The notes: generated by a model from the sequence alone, not told the origin. Shown: positions 16,796 through 26,395, counted from the first letter of the stretch. The stretch: DNA of 64,000 bases from Actinomycetota bacterium (GCA_005884115.1 VAXW01000002.1:186001-250000); one strand, 5' to 3'. Program-made: numbers and translations.

Positions 16796-18585
16796 GCGGC
16801 ACCCGCTCCGGAGGTGCCTGCCAGCTCGGATGCCACGCGGTAGTAGGAGTTCTCGCGCTCGAGAAGCGCTTTGGTATCGAAGGCCACCAAGCGGCCGTCG
16901 ATGATCACCATCACGCGGTCGCACATGTCAAGCGTCGACATGCGGTGCGCGACGATGAACAGCGTGAGCTCGTGACTGAGGCTCGTCAGCGAGGCACTGA
17001 TGGCCTTCTCGGACTGGGGATCGAGCGCACTCGTCGGCTCGTCCAGAATGAGCACCTCCGGCGAGCCGGCCAGCGCGCGGGCGAGGCAGATCCGCTGCTG
17101 CTGACCGCCGGAGACCGCGGCGGCACGAGGGCCCACGATCGTCTCGTATCCGTCGCGCCAGCTCATGACGACGTCGTGGATGCGAGCGAGACGGGCTCCC
17201 CGTTCGATCGCCTGGGCGTCCAAGTCGCGGAAGAAACGGATGTTGTCCGCAACGGACGCATGGATAAGGCGAGGTTCCTGGGGAACGTAGGAGACACGCG
17301 CCTGCCAGTCCCGGCGTGCGAACTCCTCGGCAGGCGTGCCGTTCACCAGATAATGACCGTCCTGAGGTTCACGCAGGCGGAGCAGCAGCTGGACGAGCGT
17401 CGACTTGCCAGCGCCCGACGGGCCCACGATGCCGATCGTTTCGTTGCCGGCCACCGCGAAGCTGATGTCCTGCAGCGCCGGGACTCCCTCGCGGTAGGCG
17501 AAGCTGACGCGCTCAAAGGCAAGGGCTTTGATCCGCGGTAGCGGCAGACCCCCAGCGCGCGGCGCATCGGCGCGATAGCGCTGTTCGGCGTTCTGCGTGC
17601 GCTCAATGAACGGCAGCGCCTGTACCAGCCCCTGATAGGCGGTCTGGACGCTCTGACCGGTGGAGCCGGCGCGCACCATCAGCAAGACGACACCGCCGAG
17701 CGCGCCGGCATGCCCCCGGCCGATCGCCTCGAGGGCCGCCAGGCCGCCGATGAGAAGCAGGTAGATCATGGCTTGGTAGAGGGCCGGAGCGAGTCTCATC
17801 AAGAGCTGGGTGCGATACGTGATCTCACGGGTTCGCTGCACGAAGCCATCGATGCGCGTGCGCTGAGCTGCATCGGCTCCGAAGACGTGTATCTCTTGTG
17901 CAACGCTTACCGCCTCAGCGATCCCACCTGCATAGTTGACCTGAGCTTCCGACATCTCCCCGGCGCGGGAACGCAAGCGCCTCCGCATCGGCGCCAGGAT
18001 CGCGAAGCCCGAAAAAGACACGGCCAGCACCACCACGGCGGCGAGCACATTGAGGGCGAACGCCGAGAGCGTCAGTACGACGAACATGATGCCCGTGGTG
18101 ATCAGGCTCGTCATCATCAGCGCGGCCATGGTCGCCTGCATCACCTGGTTCGTCATTGTCTCCTGCAGCTGGCCTTCGCGATCGGTTGACTGCACCCGCC
18201 ACGATGAGCGCGTGTAGGCATCGAAGATGCGTGTTCGAAGGCCGGCCTGGACACTCGTGGCGATTCGTGCGGGCAGGACCGAGACGGGCACCACGAGCAG
18301 GATGCGGATGATGCAGACCCCGAACGCGATCTCGAGCAACGTTCCTATGGACGCGTGGATCGAGAACGGGCCGATATTGGTGTGCAGGTGCGAGCCGCCC
18401 TTCACCACCCCGTATGCCAACTGAGCGATCAGGGCAAGCGTCGCAGCTTCGCTGAAACCGGCGAGCAGCGAAAAGCCCGCGAGCGCCACGATCATTCTGC
18501 GACGATCACCGATGAGCAGGTCTAGCCGCGTGCGCGTCGTGGTGCGCGTGGCGGAGCGCTCCGCGCGCGCGCTATGCCGACTCAT
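16792..18585 (-). CDS. ABC exporter, fused membrane and ATPase domains (MsbA-like)
   Basis: The 597-residue half-transporter has six predicted membrane helices in residues 30-320, including MIVALAGFSLLAGFSEAATL and AALMMTSLITTGIMFVVLTL. The ATPase domain has IGIVGPSGAGKSTLVQLLLR (Walker A), YVPQEPRLIHASVADNI (Q-loop), AVSGGQQQRICLARAL (signature) and VLILDEPTSALD (Walker B), with AHRMST as H-loop. It probably works as a homodimer in the plasma membrane, flipping a lipid-linked saccharide. It overlaps the polymerase-like gene at 18572 by 14 bases. Such exporters occur in polysaccharide loci in place of Wzx; the exact substrate is inferred. Confidence 0.88.
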   Translation of the reverse strand: MSRHSARAERSATRTTTRTRLDLLIGDRRRMIVALAGFSLLAGFSEAATLALIAQLAYGVVKGGSHLHTNIGPFSIHASIGTLLEIAFGVCIIRILLVVPVSVLPARIATSVQAGLRTRIFDAYTRSSWRVQSTDREGQLQETMTNQVMQATMAALMMTSLITTGIMFVVLTLSAFALNVLAAVVVLAVSFSGFAILAPMRRRLRSRAGEMSEAQVNYAGGIAEAVSVAQEIHVFGADAAQRTRIDGFVQRTREITYRTQLLMRLAPALYQAMIYLLLIGGLAALEAIGRGHAGALGGVVLLMVRAGSTGQSVQTAYQGLVQALPFIERTQNAEQRYRADAPRAGGLPLPRIKALAFERVSFAYREGVPALQDISFAVAGNETIGIVGPSGAGKSTLVQLLLRLREPQDGHYLVNGTPAEEFARRDWQARVSYVPQEPRLIHASVADNIRFFRDLDAQAIERGARLARIHDVVMSWRDGYETIVGPRAAAVSGGQQQRICLARALAGSPEVLILDEPTSALDPQSEKAISASLTSLSHELTLFIVAHRMSTLDMCDRVMVIIDGRLVAFDTKALLERENSYYRVASELAGTSGAGAA

Positions 18586-20140
18586 GTCGACTCCTCACAA
18601 CCGCGCCGGAGGTACCGCTTGCGCCCGTCAGCCAGTACGAGGCAACTCCGGCAGCGAACCAGTAATACGGCCCGAGCGCGGCGCTCGCCCCAAGATAGCC
18701 CGAGAAGCCCATCAGCAGGAGCGCGAACACCGGCGCAGCCACGCCCGCCACGGCCAGACGAAGCTCGGGATCAGCGATGTAGCGCAGCCTGCGCACTGCG
18801 AGCAGCATGACACTTAGCGCAAGCCCGACCCAGATGACCAGCCCTGGCGCGCCGGTTTCGTCTGCGAGGAGGTTGTATTGCGTCTCCCCGGTGACGCCAC
18901 GGCCTTCCGGAAGCAGTTCGCTGACCTTCCCCCCGAAGCGCGACGCTGATCCCACGGTCCCCAAGCCGACGCCGAACGGTGCCTGGCTCAGGACGTGGGG
19001 AATGTTTTTCCACAGCTGCGCCTTGTAGCTGGACGAGGAGAAGCTGACGCTTTCGTAGCGCTTGAAGGTCCCATTACCTGCTGCTGACGCGAGCACCACG
19101 CCGGCAGGGATCGCAAGGGCGACCACGGCGAGCAGCGCCGCGAGCGTACGGCTCGCGTTGCGCCCTGCGAGCGAGGACAGCAACGCGAAACTCACCGCAG
19201 CAATTCCCGCTCCAACGAGCTGGAGCCGACCGGCCCCCACTGCCACGCCGATGAGCGCGCCAAGGCTGAATACCACGGCGATCCATCGCTGACGCCTGCG
19301 GGCGATCGCGACCAGCGCCAGCGCACCGGGCAGGGCGATGAGGCCAGTGCCGCCGCTGAATCCCTCATCGGACCCGAGCGCGAGAGGGCGGACCCGCGCT
19401 TCCCCTTCGCTGACATAGATCCGCGCACCGCCCCCCACTCCGTTGGCGGCCGGGAAGACGCGTTCGGAATATCCCGGACCCCAGCTGGCCAGTTGCGCTG
19501 GACTCAGCCGCGACTGGTAGGTCGCAACCCCAGCGTTCGCAAGCGCGATCACACCGAGGACCAGAAACAGCTGACGAAAACGCACCTTGGAGCGCATCAC
19601 CGCGTAGCCGAAGAAGAAGAACGGAACCCACTGGAGCTGCTGCCTGTATCCACCCAGGACGTGAAGGAGCCCGTGCGTCCTGGGATTGAACGCCTCGAGC
19701 ACCACGACGCCCGCGAACGCGAGCACCCACCCGGACAGCGGAGGCAGTCGCACGCGTTCCCGCTTGACTAGCAGGCGCAGCAGCGCGCCGAGTGCGACCG
19801 CGAAGATCAGCACGTTTCGCACGGCTGAGGCGGCCGATCCATATCCGCCGACGCCGAGCTTGATTGGCCCATCGAGCAGACCGAGATAGACCACAAGCAG
19901 GGTGACCGTGACCTCGAGACGCGTGCTGACGACGAGCGCGACGACACCAAGCGCCCCGACAATTGCCGCGAGCGCCAGCAGCAGGTTCGGCTTGGGTACC
20001 TCAAGGCTCACGGCGAGGGCGAGGGCCAGGGGAACGAGTGCGCTGACCGCCAGAAGCGCGAGCTCGCGCACTCGACGATCCAGGACCGCCGGGTGGACCC
20101 CTGCGGGTGAAACAAACAACCGCGGGGACCGGCCGCTCAT
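18572..20140 (-). CDS. O-antigen polymerase/ligase-like membrane protein (Wzy/WaaL-type)
   Basis: The protein of about 522 residues has around ten to twelve hydrophobic segments. A large polar loop in the middle (about residues 200-260, SRLSPAQLASWGPGYSERVF) is followed by a further extracytoplasmic loop with YKAQLWKNIPHVLSQAPFGV and GVTGETQYNLLADETGAPGL. The pattern of a G-x-G after a membrane segment, then N-x-x-L-x-x-x-x-E-x-G, is typical of O-antigen polymerase/ligase proteins. It likely polymerises or ligates glycan units at the outer face of the membrane. The ATG at 20140 gives an ATGA overlap with the preceding gene. Confidence 0.72.
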   Translation of the reverse strand: MSGRSPRLFVSPAGVHPAVLDRRVRELALLAVSALVPLALALAVSLEVPKPNLLLALAAIVGALGVVALVVSTRLEVTVTLLVVYLGLLDGPIKLGVGGYGSAASAVRNVLIFAVALGALLRLLVKRERVRLPPLSGWVLAFAGVVVLEAFNPRTHGLLHVLGGYRQQLQWVPFFFFGYAVMRSKVRFRQLFLVLGVIALANAGVATYQSRLSPAQLASWGPGYSERVFPAANGVGGGARIYVSEGEARVRPLALGSDEGFSGGTGLIALPGALALVAIARRRQRWIAVVFSLGALIGVAVGAGRLQLVGAGIAAVSFALLSSLAGRNASRTLAALLAVVALAIPAGVVLASAAGNGTFKRYESVSFSSSSYKAQLWKNIPHVLSQAPFGVGLGTVGSASRFGGKVSELLPEGRGVTGETQYNLLADETGAPGLVIWVGLALSVMLLAVRRLRYIADPELRLAVAGVAAPVFALLLMGFSGYLGASAALGPYYWFAAGVASYWLTGASGTSGAVVRSRHESA

Positions 20141-21801
20141 CGTCCGATCAGCTTGGCTCCCCACACGTGGCCGTTGCGTGACGACGCGAGACCGTAGCGC
20201 TCGATCTCCTTGGGCGGAGCGCAGTTGGCCACGATCCCCAGTGTGGGCGCGAAGGACTCCTGCCGAAGCATCTGCGCGAGCCTTTGCGCCGACACTTCGC
20301 GCGTGTGTCCCACGCGAGCCACGACGATGACTCCGTCTACCAACGGGAGCAATGGCATCGGGTCGCTCACCTCGATCGGCGAGGAGGCATCGACCAGGAC
20401 CAGGTCGAAATCGTCGGCCAGCTCCCTTAGCAAGTCGCCCATCGCTTCGCTCGCGAGCATTGCGGGAGGGTTGGCGAGAGCTTGCCCGCTCGCCAGCAGC
20501 GAAAGCGAGCCGCCGGTTCGCAGCTCGGCAACCGTCGCCGCGGCCCCGGTGGACGACCGCGAGTCCCCGCGCGCAGGCTGCGGCGCTGGCGCGACCGGCT
20601 GGAGCACCTCCTCGAGCGCATGAGTTCGCATGAGCACATCGGCCAACCCGTAGGAGTCCTCGGCGGCCAGGAACTTCGCCTGCACGGGCCGGCGCAAATT
20701 GGCGTCGAGCACGATGACGCGCGCTCCGGCGTCGCGCTGCACGATCGCCAGGTCGGCGACCAGCGTTGACTTGCCATCTGCCGGATCTGGGCTGAGAAAC
20801 AGGATCACCCCCCCGGATGGCCCCTCCCGCTTCAGCGCCCTTCCCAACGACAGGGTTGTATGCAACCGCCGCAACGGCTCGAGCAGGAATTTCGACGGCG
20901 CCGGCCTCCCTTCCCGGGTCACGATCGGCTGCCTGACCTTCGGTAGCGCGGTGAGAATCTGCGTTCCAAAGATGGCCTCCATGTCCGCCAGAGAGCGCAG
21001 TCGCCGGTCGAAGCGCGCAAGCGCATACGCTCCAATCGCCGCCAAGACGATGCCGATCACGAACCCGAAGATCGCGTTCTTGCGCGGCTTCGGTGCCACG
21101 AGCCGCGCGAGTTTAGGCCTGGCGGGATTCAGCTGCCGTGCGCCGGACGATCCCAGCTGAGCTTCGAGCTCGTTGATGCGGCTGTTCAGATTGGCGATCT
21201 GCAGGATGTTCGCGGTGCTGTTCGCGCCCGAGGTCGAGGTCTTGGTGTTGCCGCTCGATTTGGAGGTGCGCTGCGCCGACTGCGCCGCGCTTGCAGCTTC
21301 GATCCTTGCGAGCTGCCGGCGCGTGATCGCGAGTTGGGTCCTGATCGCGCGCTGGCGAGTTGACACTTGGCGTTTTAGGTATGCCTGCGCGGTGGCGTTG
21401 GCGAGCAGCGCGGCGCCGCGTCCCGTGTGGGCTTCGACGGAAATCCCGACGAACTGGCTTTTTTCCGATGCCTTGGCGCGCACCTTCGCGCCATGCAAGA
21501 GCTGTTTGTTGCCCTGCGCGCGCAGGCGTTGGCGCACTTCTTCGACGACGATCGAGTTGATTATCGTGGCTTGTTCAGCCGCGTTGACCTTTGGAGATTT
21601 CGAGCCGCTACCCCTTTCCGTCGGTGCCTGTTCTTCGGCGCCGGCTCCGAGGTACAGCTTCGTTTCTGCAAGGTAAACCTTCGTCGTGTGCTTGTAATAG
21701 AGGTACGTGGCCCCGGCTACCAGGACACCGACGGCGAGAATGATCCACTTGCGCTTCCACAGTGGTGCGAAGATGGCGGTGGCGTCGGTCGTCTGGTTCA
21801 T
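20137..21801 (-). CDS. Chain-length determinant fused to a tyrosine-kinase-like ATPase (Wzz/BY-kinase)
   Basis: The 554-residue protein has a Wzz domain: a first membrane helix KWIILAVGVLVAGATYLYYK, an extracellular coiled segment to about 230, and a second helix AIFGFVIGIVLAAIGAYALA. A cytoplasmic P-loop ATPase follows, with LSPDPADGKSTLVADLAIVQ (Walker A), RVIVLDANLRRPVQAKFL (Walker A') and FDLVLVDASSPIEVSDPMPL (Walker B). This is the bacterial tyrosine kinase layout that sets polysaccharide length. The C-terminal tyrosine cluster normally autophosphorylated is missing: the end is ERYGLASSRNGHVWGAKLIG with one Tyr. It may regulate by another route. It heads the long minus-strand operon. Confidence 0.85.
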   Translation of the reverse strand: MNQTTDATAIFAPLWKRKWIILAVGVLVAGATYLYYKHTTKVYLAETKLYLGAGAEEQAPTERGSGSKSPKVNAAEQATIINSIVVEEVRQRLRAQGNKQLLHGAKVRAKASEKSQFVGISVEAHTGRGAALLANATAQAYLKRQVSTRQRAIRTQLAITRRQLARIEAASAAQSAQRTSKSSGNTKTSTSGANSTANILQIANLNSRINELEAQLGSSGARQLNPARPKLARLVAPKPRKNAIFGFVIGIVLAAIGAYALARFDRRLRSLADMEAIFGTQILTALPKVRQPIVTREGRPAPSKFLLEPLRRLHTTLSLGRALKREGPSGGVILFLSPDPADGKSTLVADLAIVQRDAGARVIVLDANLRRPVQAKFLAAEDSYGLADVLMRTHALEEVLQPVAPAPQPARGDSRSSTGAAATVAELRTGGSLSLLASGQALANPPAMLASEAMGDLLRELADDFDLVLVDASSPIEVSDPMPLLPLVDGVIVVARVGHTREVSAQRLAQMLRQESFAPTLGIVANCAPPKEIERYGLASSRNGHVWGAKLIGR

Positions 21802-21853
21802 CGGCAGGATCCGTCCGTGCGTCGGCCCCGACCATCATATGGACCCCCGGTAA

Positions 21854-21863
21854 TAGAGCTCTA
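21854..21863. promoter_or_regulatory. Palindrome upstream of the polysaccharide operon
   Basis: TAGAGCTCTA is a perfect 10-base palindrome in an AT-rich patch about 55 bases before the ATG of the chain-length gene at 21801. Its position suits an operator for the long operon, but no regulator or promoter hexamers could be tied to it. Confidence 0.25.
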
Positions 21864-21954
21864 AATGATACCGTCCACCAGGGCTGCTCTGGCAAACCCG
21901 CATGCAACCATTGCGTCGGCCGGACAGCGGATCCGGGCCGGCAAGCGAGCGTCG

Positions 21955-22269
21955 CTAAGGTCGCCGAATCGGCCGCTCTCGCGCGTAGAGCTGGTCATGC
22001 ACGGCGACCGCCCGATCCCATAACGAAACCATTGCGGACCCGGCGCGTGCGGCCCAGCTGGACTCACAGGCGCGCATCGGCGAGCGGTGATCGCGGGCGT
22101 GCGCGATCACGGTCACCTCGTGACCTCTCCGCGTCAGGCCCAGCGCAAGTTCGGCGAGGATCCGCTCCATGCCGCCAACTACGCCGACGTGGTGGGCGAC
22201 GAGCGTCACCTCACATGCGCGCGGGCCGTTCTGGGTCGTGTTTGGGCGCTCAGGATCGTCGAGCGGCAT
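21955..22269 (-). pseudogene. N-terminal fragment of a GT4 glycosyltransferase
   Basis: The 104-residue open frame starts MPLDDPERPNTTQNGPRACE and then has VTLVAHHVGVVGGMERILAE with LALGLTRRGHEVTVIAHARD, the exact N-terminal strand, GG loop and first helix of a GT4 enzyme (usually 350-420 residues). After that, SPMRACESSWAARAGSAMVS reads plausibly, but the frame ends at IRRP. No C-terminal donor domain follows in any frame before 21801. It overlaps the intact GT4 gene at 22250 by 20 bases, as if once co-translated. Truncation probably came with the joining of this segment to the operon downstream. Confidence 0.65.
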
Positions 22270-23377
22270 CCAGGCTCCCGTCGGCGTGGACGATGTCCTC
22301 GAGCGATGTGAAGAAGCGCTTGCGAAAGCTCACCGCCGTGTAGTCGCGCACGAAGCGCTCGCGACCCGCGTGACCCAGCGCGTGGCGAAGGGGAGCGGAG
22401 CTCAGTAGCCGTTCCAGTGCGTCGGCGAGATCCTCGGGGTTTCCCGAGCTTGCGAGGATCCCGGTCCGTTCGTGCTCGACGATGTCCCGAGGACCGCCGG
22501 AGTCGACCGCAACGACGGGCACTGCGGCGGCCATCCCTTCCAGCAGCACGAGCCCGAACGGCTCGGGGTCGGACGCGTTGACGAGGATGTCCATCTGCTC
22601 AATGAACGGCATCGGATCCGGAACCTCGCCTACCAGCGTGACCGCGTCATCGAGACCGAGGCGCGAGACCAACGCCGGCAACGATCTTGCGTACTCGGGC
22701 GAATAGCCGTAGGAGTCGCCGCCCACGATCATGAGGTGCATGGGGAACCCCCGCCGACGCAGGATCGCCTGCGCCTCCAGCAGCCGATCCTGCCCCTTCC
22801 ACGGTTGCAGACGCCCCACGATCCCCACCATCGTGACGCCGGGGGGAAGCTTCATCGGCGCGTGGTTCGAGCCGAGCCCGGGAGCCATGCCCGGCGGGAT
22901 GACGACCGTGCGCCGGCGCGGGCGAAGTCGCTCCTGGGCTCGGGCAGCCGCGGTGGAATCGCAGGCTATCGCGCGGGCGGGGAGCAGATGCGCGATGTGT
23001 TCCAGCGTGTATGGCTTCGCGATCGAATGCTGCCACCACACGACCCGCTCGGACATGCCGGCGAGGATCGCCGCCGGTGAGCCGTACAGCTGCGTCTTAG
23101 AAGCCCAGTTGAGGATCAGATCAGGCTGGCGGTCGCGGAAGAGGGCGGCCAGTCGAACGACCGTCGCCCCCCACCGGTGGACCTGCCTCAGGCGGCCCGC
23201 CGGGATGACGTCGACGGGCAGCCCAGCCTCACGCAGCTCAGCCGGCCACGGCCCGTCCTTGAAGAAGACGAGCTGCAGATCGTGTCCGCTCTCCCCCGCG
23301 CCTTCGAGGATCGTGTGCAGCACCGCCTCTGCTCCGCCGAGGCGCTGCCACCACGGAACCGTCACGAGGATACGCAC
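22250..23377 (-). CDS. Glycosyltransferase, GT4 family
   Basis: The 375-residue GT-B protein begins MRILVTVPWWQRLGGAEAVL. VVWWQHSIAKPYTLEHIAHL lies in the acceptor domain. The donor domain has MVGIVGRLQPWKGQDRLLEA, then MHLMIVGGDSYGYSPEYARS and ILVNASDPEPFGLVLLEGMA, the EPFGLVLLE donor motif. It is a retaining sugar transferase of the cytoplasm by family. The GTG at 23377 sits directly before the first beta strand. The gene diverges from the glycosyltransferase at 23540. Confidence 0.9.
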   Translation of the reverse strand: MRILVTVPWWQRLGGAEAVLHTILEGAGESGHDLQLVFFKDGPWPAELREAGLPVDVIPAGRLRQVHRWGATVVRLAALFRDRQPDLILNWASKTQLYGSPAAILAGMSERVVWWQHSIAKPYTLEHIAHLLPARAIACDSTAAARAQERLRPRRRTVVIPPGMAPGLGSNHAPMKLPPGVTMVGIVGRLQPWKGQDRLLEAQAILRRRGFPMHLMIVGGDSYGYSPEYARSLPALVSRLGLDDAVTLVGEVPDPMPFIEQMDILVNASDPEPFGLVLLEGMAAAVPVVAVDSGGPRDIVEHERTGILASSGNPEDLADALERLLSSAPLRHALGHAGRERFVRDYTAVSFRKRFFTSLEDIVHADGSLDAARRS

Positions 23378-23539
23378 TGATCACCGGGCGCTCGAAGATC
23401 CGCGAGCATGATTTCCCGCACGACCGGATCGTATCCAAGCGCTCTCGGCCGCCCACCGGTACGTTTCGACGGTCGAGTCGATCCGACGTGACCACCTCGG
23501 CGGGCTTGTGCGCGGGCCGCAAATAGACTGACCCCTCGT

Positions 23540-24703
23540 TTGCATCACTCTGCGATCGGAGCTGCGGGCTTGCACGAGATCAACCAGCCAGTCGGCCGCT
23601 TCACCGCCGGCTCGAGCATCGTGCTTGTCCACGATTACCTGCTTGTCATGCGTGGCGCCGAGCGCACGTTTGCCGCTCTCGCCGAGAATTACGCCGATGC
23701 CCCGATCGCAACGCTTCTCTATGACGAAGCGGGCACGTCCGGGCGCTTCTCAGGCCGCGAGATCATCACCTCACCGCTCCAGCGCCTGGGTGTGAGTCAG
23801 GCGGCCTTCAGGCGACTTTTGCCTCTGTACCCGATCGCGATCGAACACCTCCCACTCCCCCCTGCGATGGTGGTGCTAAGCAGCAGCAGCGCATTTGCGC
23901 ACGGGGTCAGGGTCCCTGCGGACGCCGTTCACGTGTGTTACTGCCACGCACCCTTTCGCTACGCCTGGTCCGAGGAAGAGCGCGCGCTGGGCGAGGTCGC
24001 GCGGCCACTGCGGCCGCTTTTGCGGCTGCAGCTTCGGCGGATGCGAAGATGGGACACCTCGGCGAGCAGGAGGGTGCACGCTTACATAGCGAACTCACGC
24101 TTGACGCGCGAGCGCATCAAGCGCTACTACGGGCGCGAGGCGCCGATCATCCACCCACCCGTCGAAACGGAACGTTTCTCCGTGGGCACTCCAGGCGACG
24201 CCGTCCTGGTCGTCTCCGAGCTCGTGCGCCACAAGCGCGTGCACGTCGCGCTGGAGGCGGCTCGCCGAGCCCGCGTACCGATCCGCGTGGTGGGATCTGG
24301 CCCCGATCACGGCGCGCTTAGCGAGGCCTACCCCGAGGCAGAGTTCGTCGGTCGCGTGGGCGATGAGCAGATCGCGAGGCTCTACGCGGGAGCACGCGCG
24401 GTGGTGGTGGCGAGCATGGAGGAGTTCGGGATCACGGCCGTCGAGGCGCAGGCAGCCGGGCGCCCGGTCATAGCTGCGGCCGCCGGTGGGGCGCTCGAGA
24501 CCGTGCTCGACGGCGAGACCGGACGCCTCGTGGAGCTCGACGATGTGGACGGGTTTGCACGGGCGATCGCCACCATCGACGGGCTCGAGTTTGACCCCCT
24601 TCGCGCCGTGGAGAACGCCGCGCGCTTCTCGGTCGCCGCCTTCCAGCGCGCCGTCTCCGCGGAGGTCGAGCGAGTGGCGAGCCGCAACCTCCGCTCACGA
24701 TGA
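23540..24703 (+). CDS. Glycosyltransferase, GT4 family (WbaZ-like mannosyltransferase type)
   Basis: SIVLVHDYLLVMRGAERTFA near residue 26 is the WbaZ-type start (VHDxLxxxRGxE). HVCYCHAPFRYAWSEEERAL and HAYIANSRLTRERIKRYYGR follow, then PIIHPPVETERF, and the donor block EEFGITAVEAQAAGRPVIAA. Members of this group add mannose or a related sugar; the exact sugar is not shown. The open frame begins with TTG at 23540, and other TTG/GTG starts at 23570 or later are possible since about 25 residues precede the conserved part. A decayed copy of its 3' half lies at 3684-4239. It runs convergent to the next gene and overlaps it by 9 bases. Confidence 0.85.
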   Translation: MHHSAIGAAGLHEINQPVGRFTAGSSIVLVHDYLLVMRGAERTFAALAENYADAPIATLLYDEAGTSGRFSGREIITSPLQRLGVSQAAFRRLLPLYPIAIEHLPLPPAMVVLSSSSAFAHGVRVPADAVHVCYCHAPFRYAWSEEERALGEVARPLRPLLRLQLRRMRRWDTSASRRVHAYIANSRLTRERIKRYYGREAPIIHPPVETERFSVGTPGDAVLVVSELVRHKRVHVALEAARRARVPIRVVGSGPDHGALSEAYPEAEFVGRVGDEQIARLYAGARAVVVASMEEFGITAVEAQAAGRPVIAAAAGGALETVLDGETGRLVELDDVDGFARAIATIDGLEFDPLRAVENAARFSVAAFQRAVSAEVERVASRNLRSR

Positions 24704-25843
24704 GGGCACGACCTCCGAGTGCCGGCGAGCATCCCCCGGCGCAGGCGAGCCGGGGATCATGAGAATGTCCGCGATGAACTCGCCGACCCTCCGCTGTTGC
24801 GCGGGTCCGTCGAACGATCCCATCGGTGCACGCTGAATCGCGCTGCGGTGCTCCTCCACCTCGGCTCGGCTGATCGTTTCCAGAAGCTCGACCAGCGCGT
24901 CGACATAGGTGGGGCTCCAGGGCGCGTCACCCGGCAGCCGCCAGAAGTAGCCCTCGTCGAGATCGTACGCAAGCGGGACCTGGCTGGTGATGATGGGGAG
25001 CTCTGCTGCCAGGTACTCACTCAGTTTGGTCGTGTATCGAAAAGCGCCGACGCCGTCGACGCTCTGCGACAGACTGGCCACATCGAATGCGCGAAGGTAG
25101 TCGGGCACCCGCTCGGCCGGCACCCTGCCCGGCAACAGCACCCTGCTCCCGAGGTCCTCACCCGCTATCTCGATGAGCCGCGCTCGACCCGAGCCATCGC
25201 CGACGATGCAAACGACGATGTCGTCGCGCTGAATCCGTCGAACGGCGCTTATGAGCTCGGCCCCGTAGACATACCCGACGCTCCTGGTCCACTCCAGCGA
25301 GCCAACGAGACCTACTACCAGGGCATGATCGGCTATACCCAGCTGCTGCCGGGCTTGGCCGCGCTCCTCGGTCGCAGCTGGGGTCCGTGCCCATCCGGGG
25401 GCGCTCATCGCGCGCCGCGCTCCGTACGTCAACGCGCGGCCCGCGAGGTAGGGAGTCCAACCGATGTAGCCGGCACAACGCCGGCACAGGGAGCGCTCGT
25501 ACAGCGTTCCAGCAGCCCCGAGCAGCCGCGAGCGCAGTCGCAGGTAGGGGCCCACCGCGTCTCCGCTGCAGACTACGAATGGAATCCCGAGCAGCCGGTT
25601 GAACGCCAAAACCATGATCCCTCCGGCGAGCCCTGTCCCCTCCATGACAACCAGGCTGGGGCGCTGCGTGCGCAGTGCTCGGGCAAGCGCGACAGCCGAG
25701 CGCAGCTTCTTCGCGTGGTCGAAGGGGAAGACATCCGGGTGCACGGGCGCGAGCAGATAGCCGAGACGTACGGCGTCCAGATGCTCGTGTCCGTGCGTGG
25801 CAAAACACAGGATCCTGTGGCCCGAGGCGTTCACGTTGTCCAT
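24695..25843 (-). CDS. Glycosyltransferase, GT4-like
   Basis: The 382-residue protein starts HRILCFATHGHEHLDAVRLG. It has a hydrophobic stretch GLAGGIMVLAFNRLLGIPFV and then a donor domain: LVVGLVGSLEWTRSVGYVYG, DIVVCIVGDGSGRARLIEIA and DVASLSQSVDGVGAFRYTTK with LSEYLAAELPIITSQVP. The K-LSEYLA-x-x-LP-I segment is the acidic donor motif of the group. LCRRCAGYIGW contains a Cys pair. It likely extends the same glycan. It faces the upstream small ORF region and converges on the gene at 23540. Confidence 0.82.
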   Translation of the reverse strand: MDNVNASGHRILCFATHGHEHLDAVRLGYLLAPVHPDVFPFDHAKKLRSAVALARALRTQRPSLVVMEGTGLAGGIMVLAFNRLLGIPFVVCSGDAVGPYLRLRSRLLGAAGTLYERSLCRRCAGYIGWTPYLAGRALTYGARRAMSAPGWARTPAATEERGQARQQLGIADHALVVGLVGSLEWTRSVGYVYGAELISAVRRIQRDDIVVCIVGDGSGRARLIEIAGEDLGSRVLLPGRVPAERVPDYLRAFDVASLSQSVDGVGAFRYTTKLSEYLAAELPIITSQVPLAYDLDEGYFWRLPGDAPWSPTYVDALVELLETISRAEVEEHRSAIQRAPMGSFDGPAQQRRVGEFIADILMIPGSPAPGDARRHSEVVPSS

Positions 25844-26065
25844 TCTGCGAGCGCTGCGCTCAATCGCGTCGCGCAGCGGCCGAGTTTACGACGGGCGCCG
25901 CCGGCCCAAGGCTGATCCGGCGGCCGCGCGCGCGGGGGTCGGGATGGGTCGGGCGCGGGCCGGCCGCTCTGCTCAGACATTCGTCCTGCAACCGCGAACA
26001 ATCTTGGCCCCGAGACGGTCCCGTCCGAGGCAGGGTTTAGACATGCTTCGGCCGAACAGAAGCTG

Positions 26066-26353
26066 ATGCTGCTCATCCTGATACCTGTCGCGTGGCTCGC
26101 GCTAGTGACCCTCTTGGTCGCGCTTTGTCGCATGGCCGCGTGGGGCGATAGGGCAGACTTGGGGCGCACGCGCGTCCCGGTGAACGACCCCGGGCACACC
26201 GTCGGCGCCGGCCTGCGCGTGTGGAGCGATCTCGACGAGCTCGTCTACGGGCAGCGCATTCCGCACCGTAGCGCGGAAGTGCCGGCAGGCGCCGTGGCGC
26301 GAGAGCCGTTGGTGTCCAAGCAGAGGCGGCGAATCGCCTTTCATGCGCGCTAG
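26066..26353 (+). CDS. Small single-helix membrane protein, function unknown
   Basis: The 95-residue frame opens with one strongly hydrophobic segment, MLLILIPVAWLALVTLLVAL, then CRMAAWGDRADLG and a polar tail rich in Arg, Val and Ala. Short membrane proteins of this form are common in actinobacteria. The upstream gap of about 220 bases is high-GC without a clear promoter or strong ribosome-binding site. No family is recognised. The hydrophobic start makes it more likely real than chance, but the tail is unremarkable. Confidence 0.5.
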   Translation: MLLILIPVAWLALVTLLVALCRMAAWGDRADLGRTRVPVNDPGHTVGAGLRVWSDLDELVYGQRIPHRSAEVPAGAVAREPLVSKQRRRIAFHAR

Positions 26354-26395
26354 CTGCGCACGCGCGCTAGCTGCATAGCGACCGATACGCCGCGC

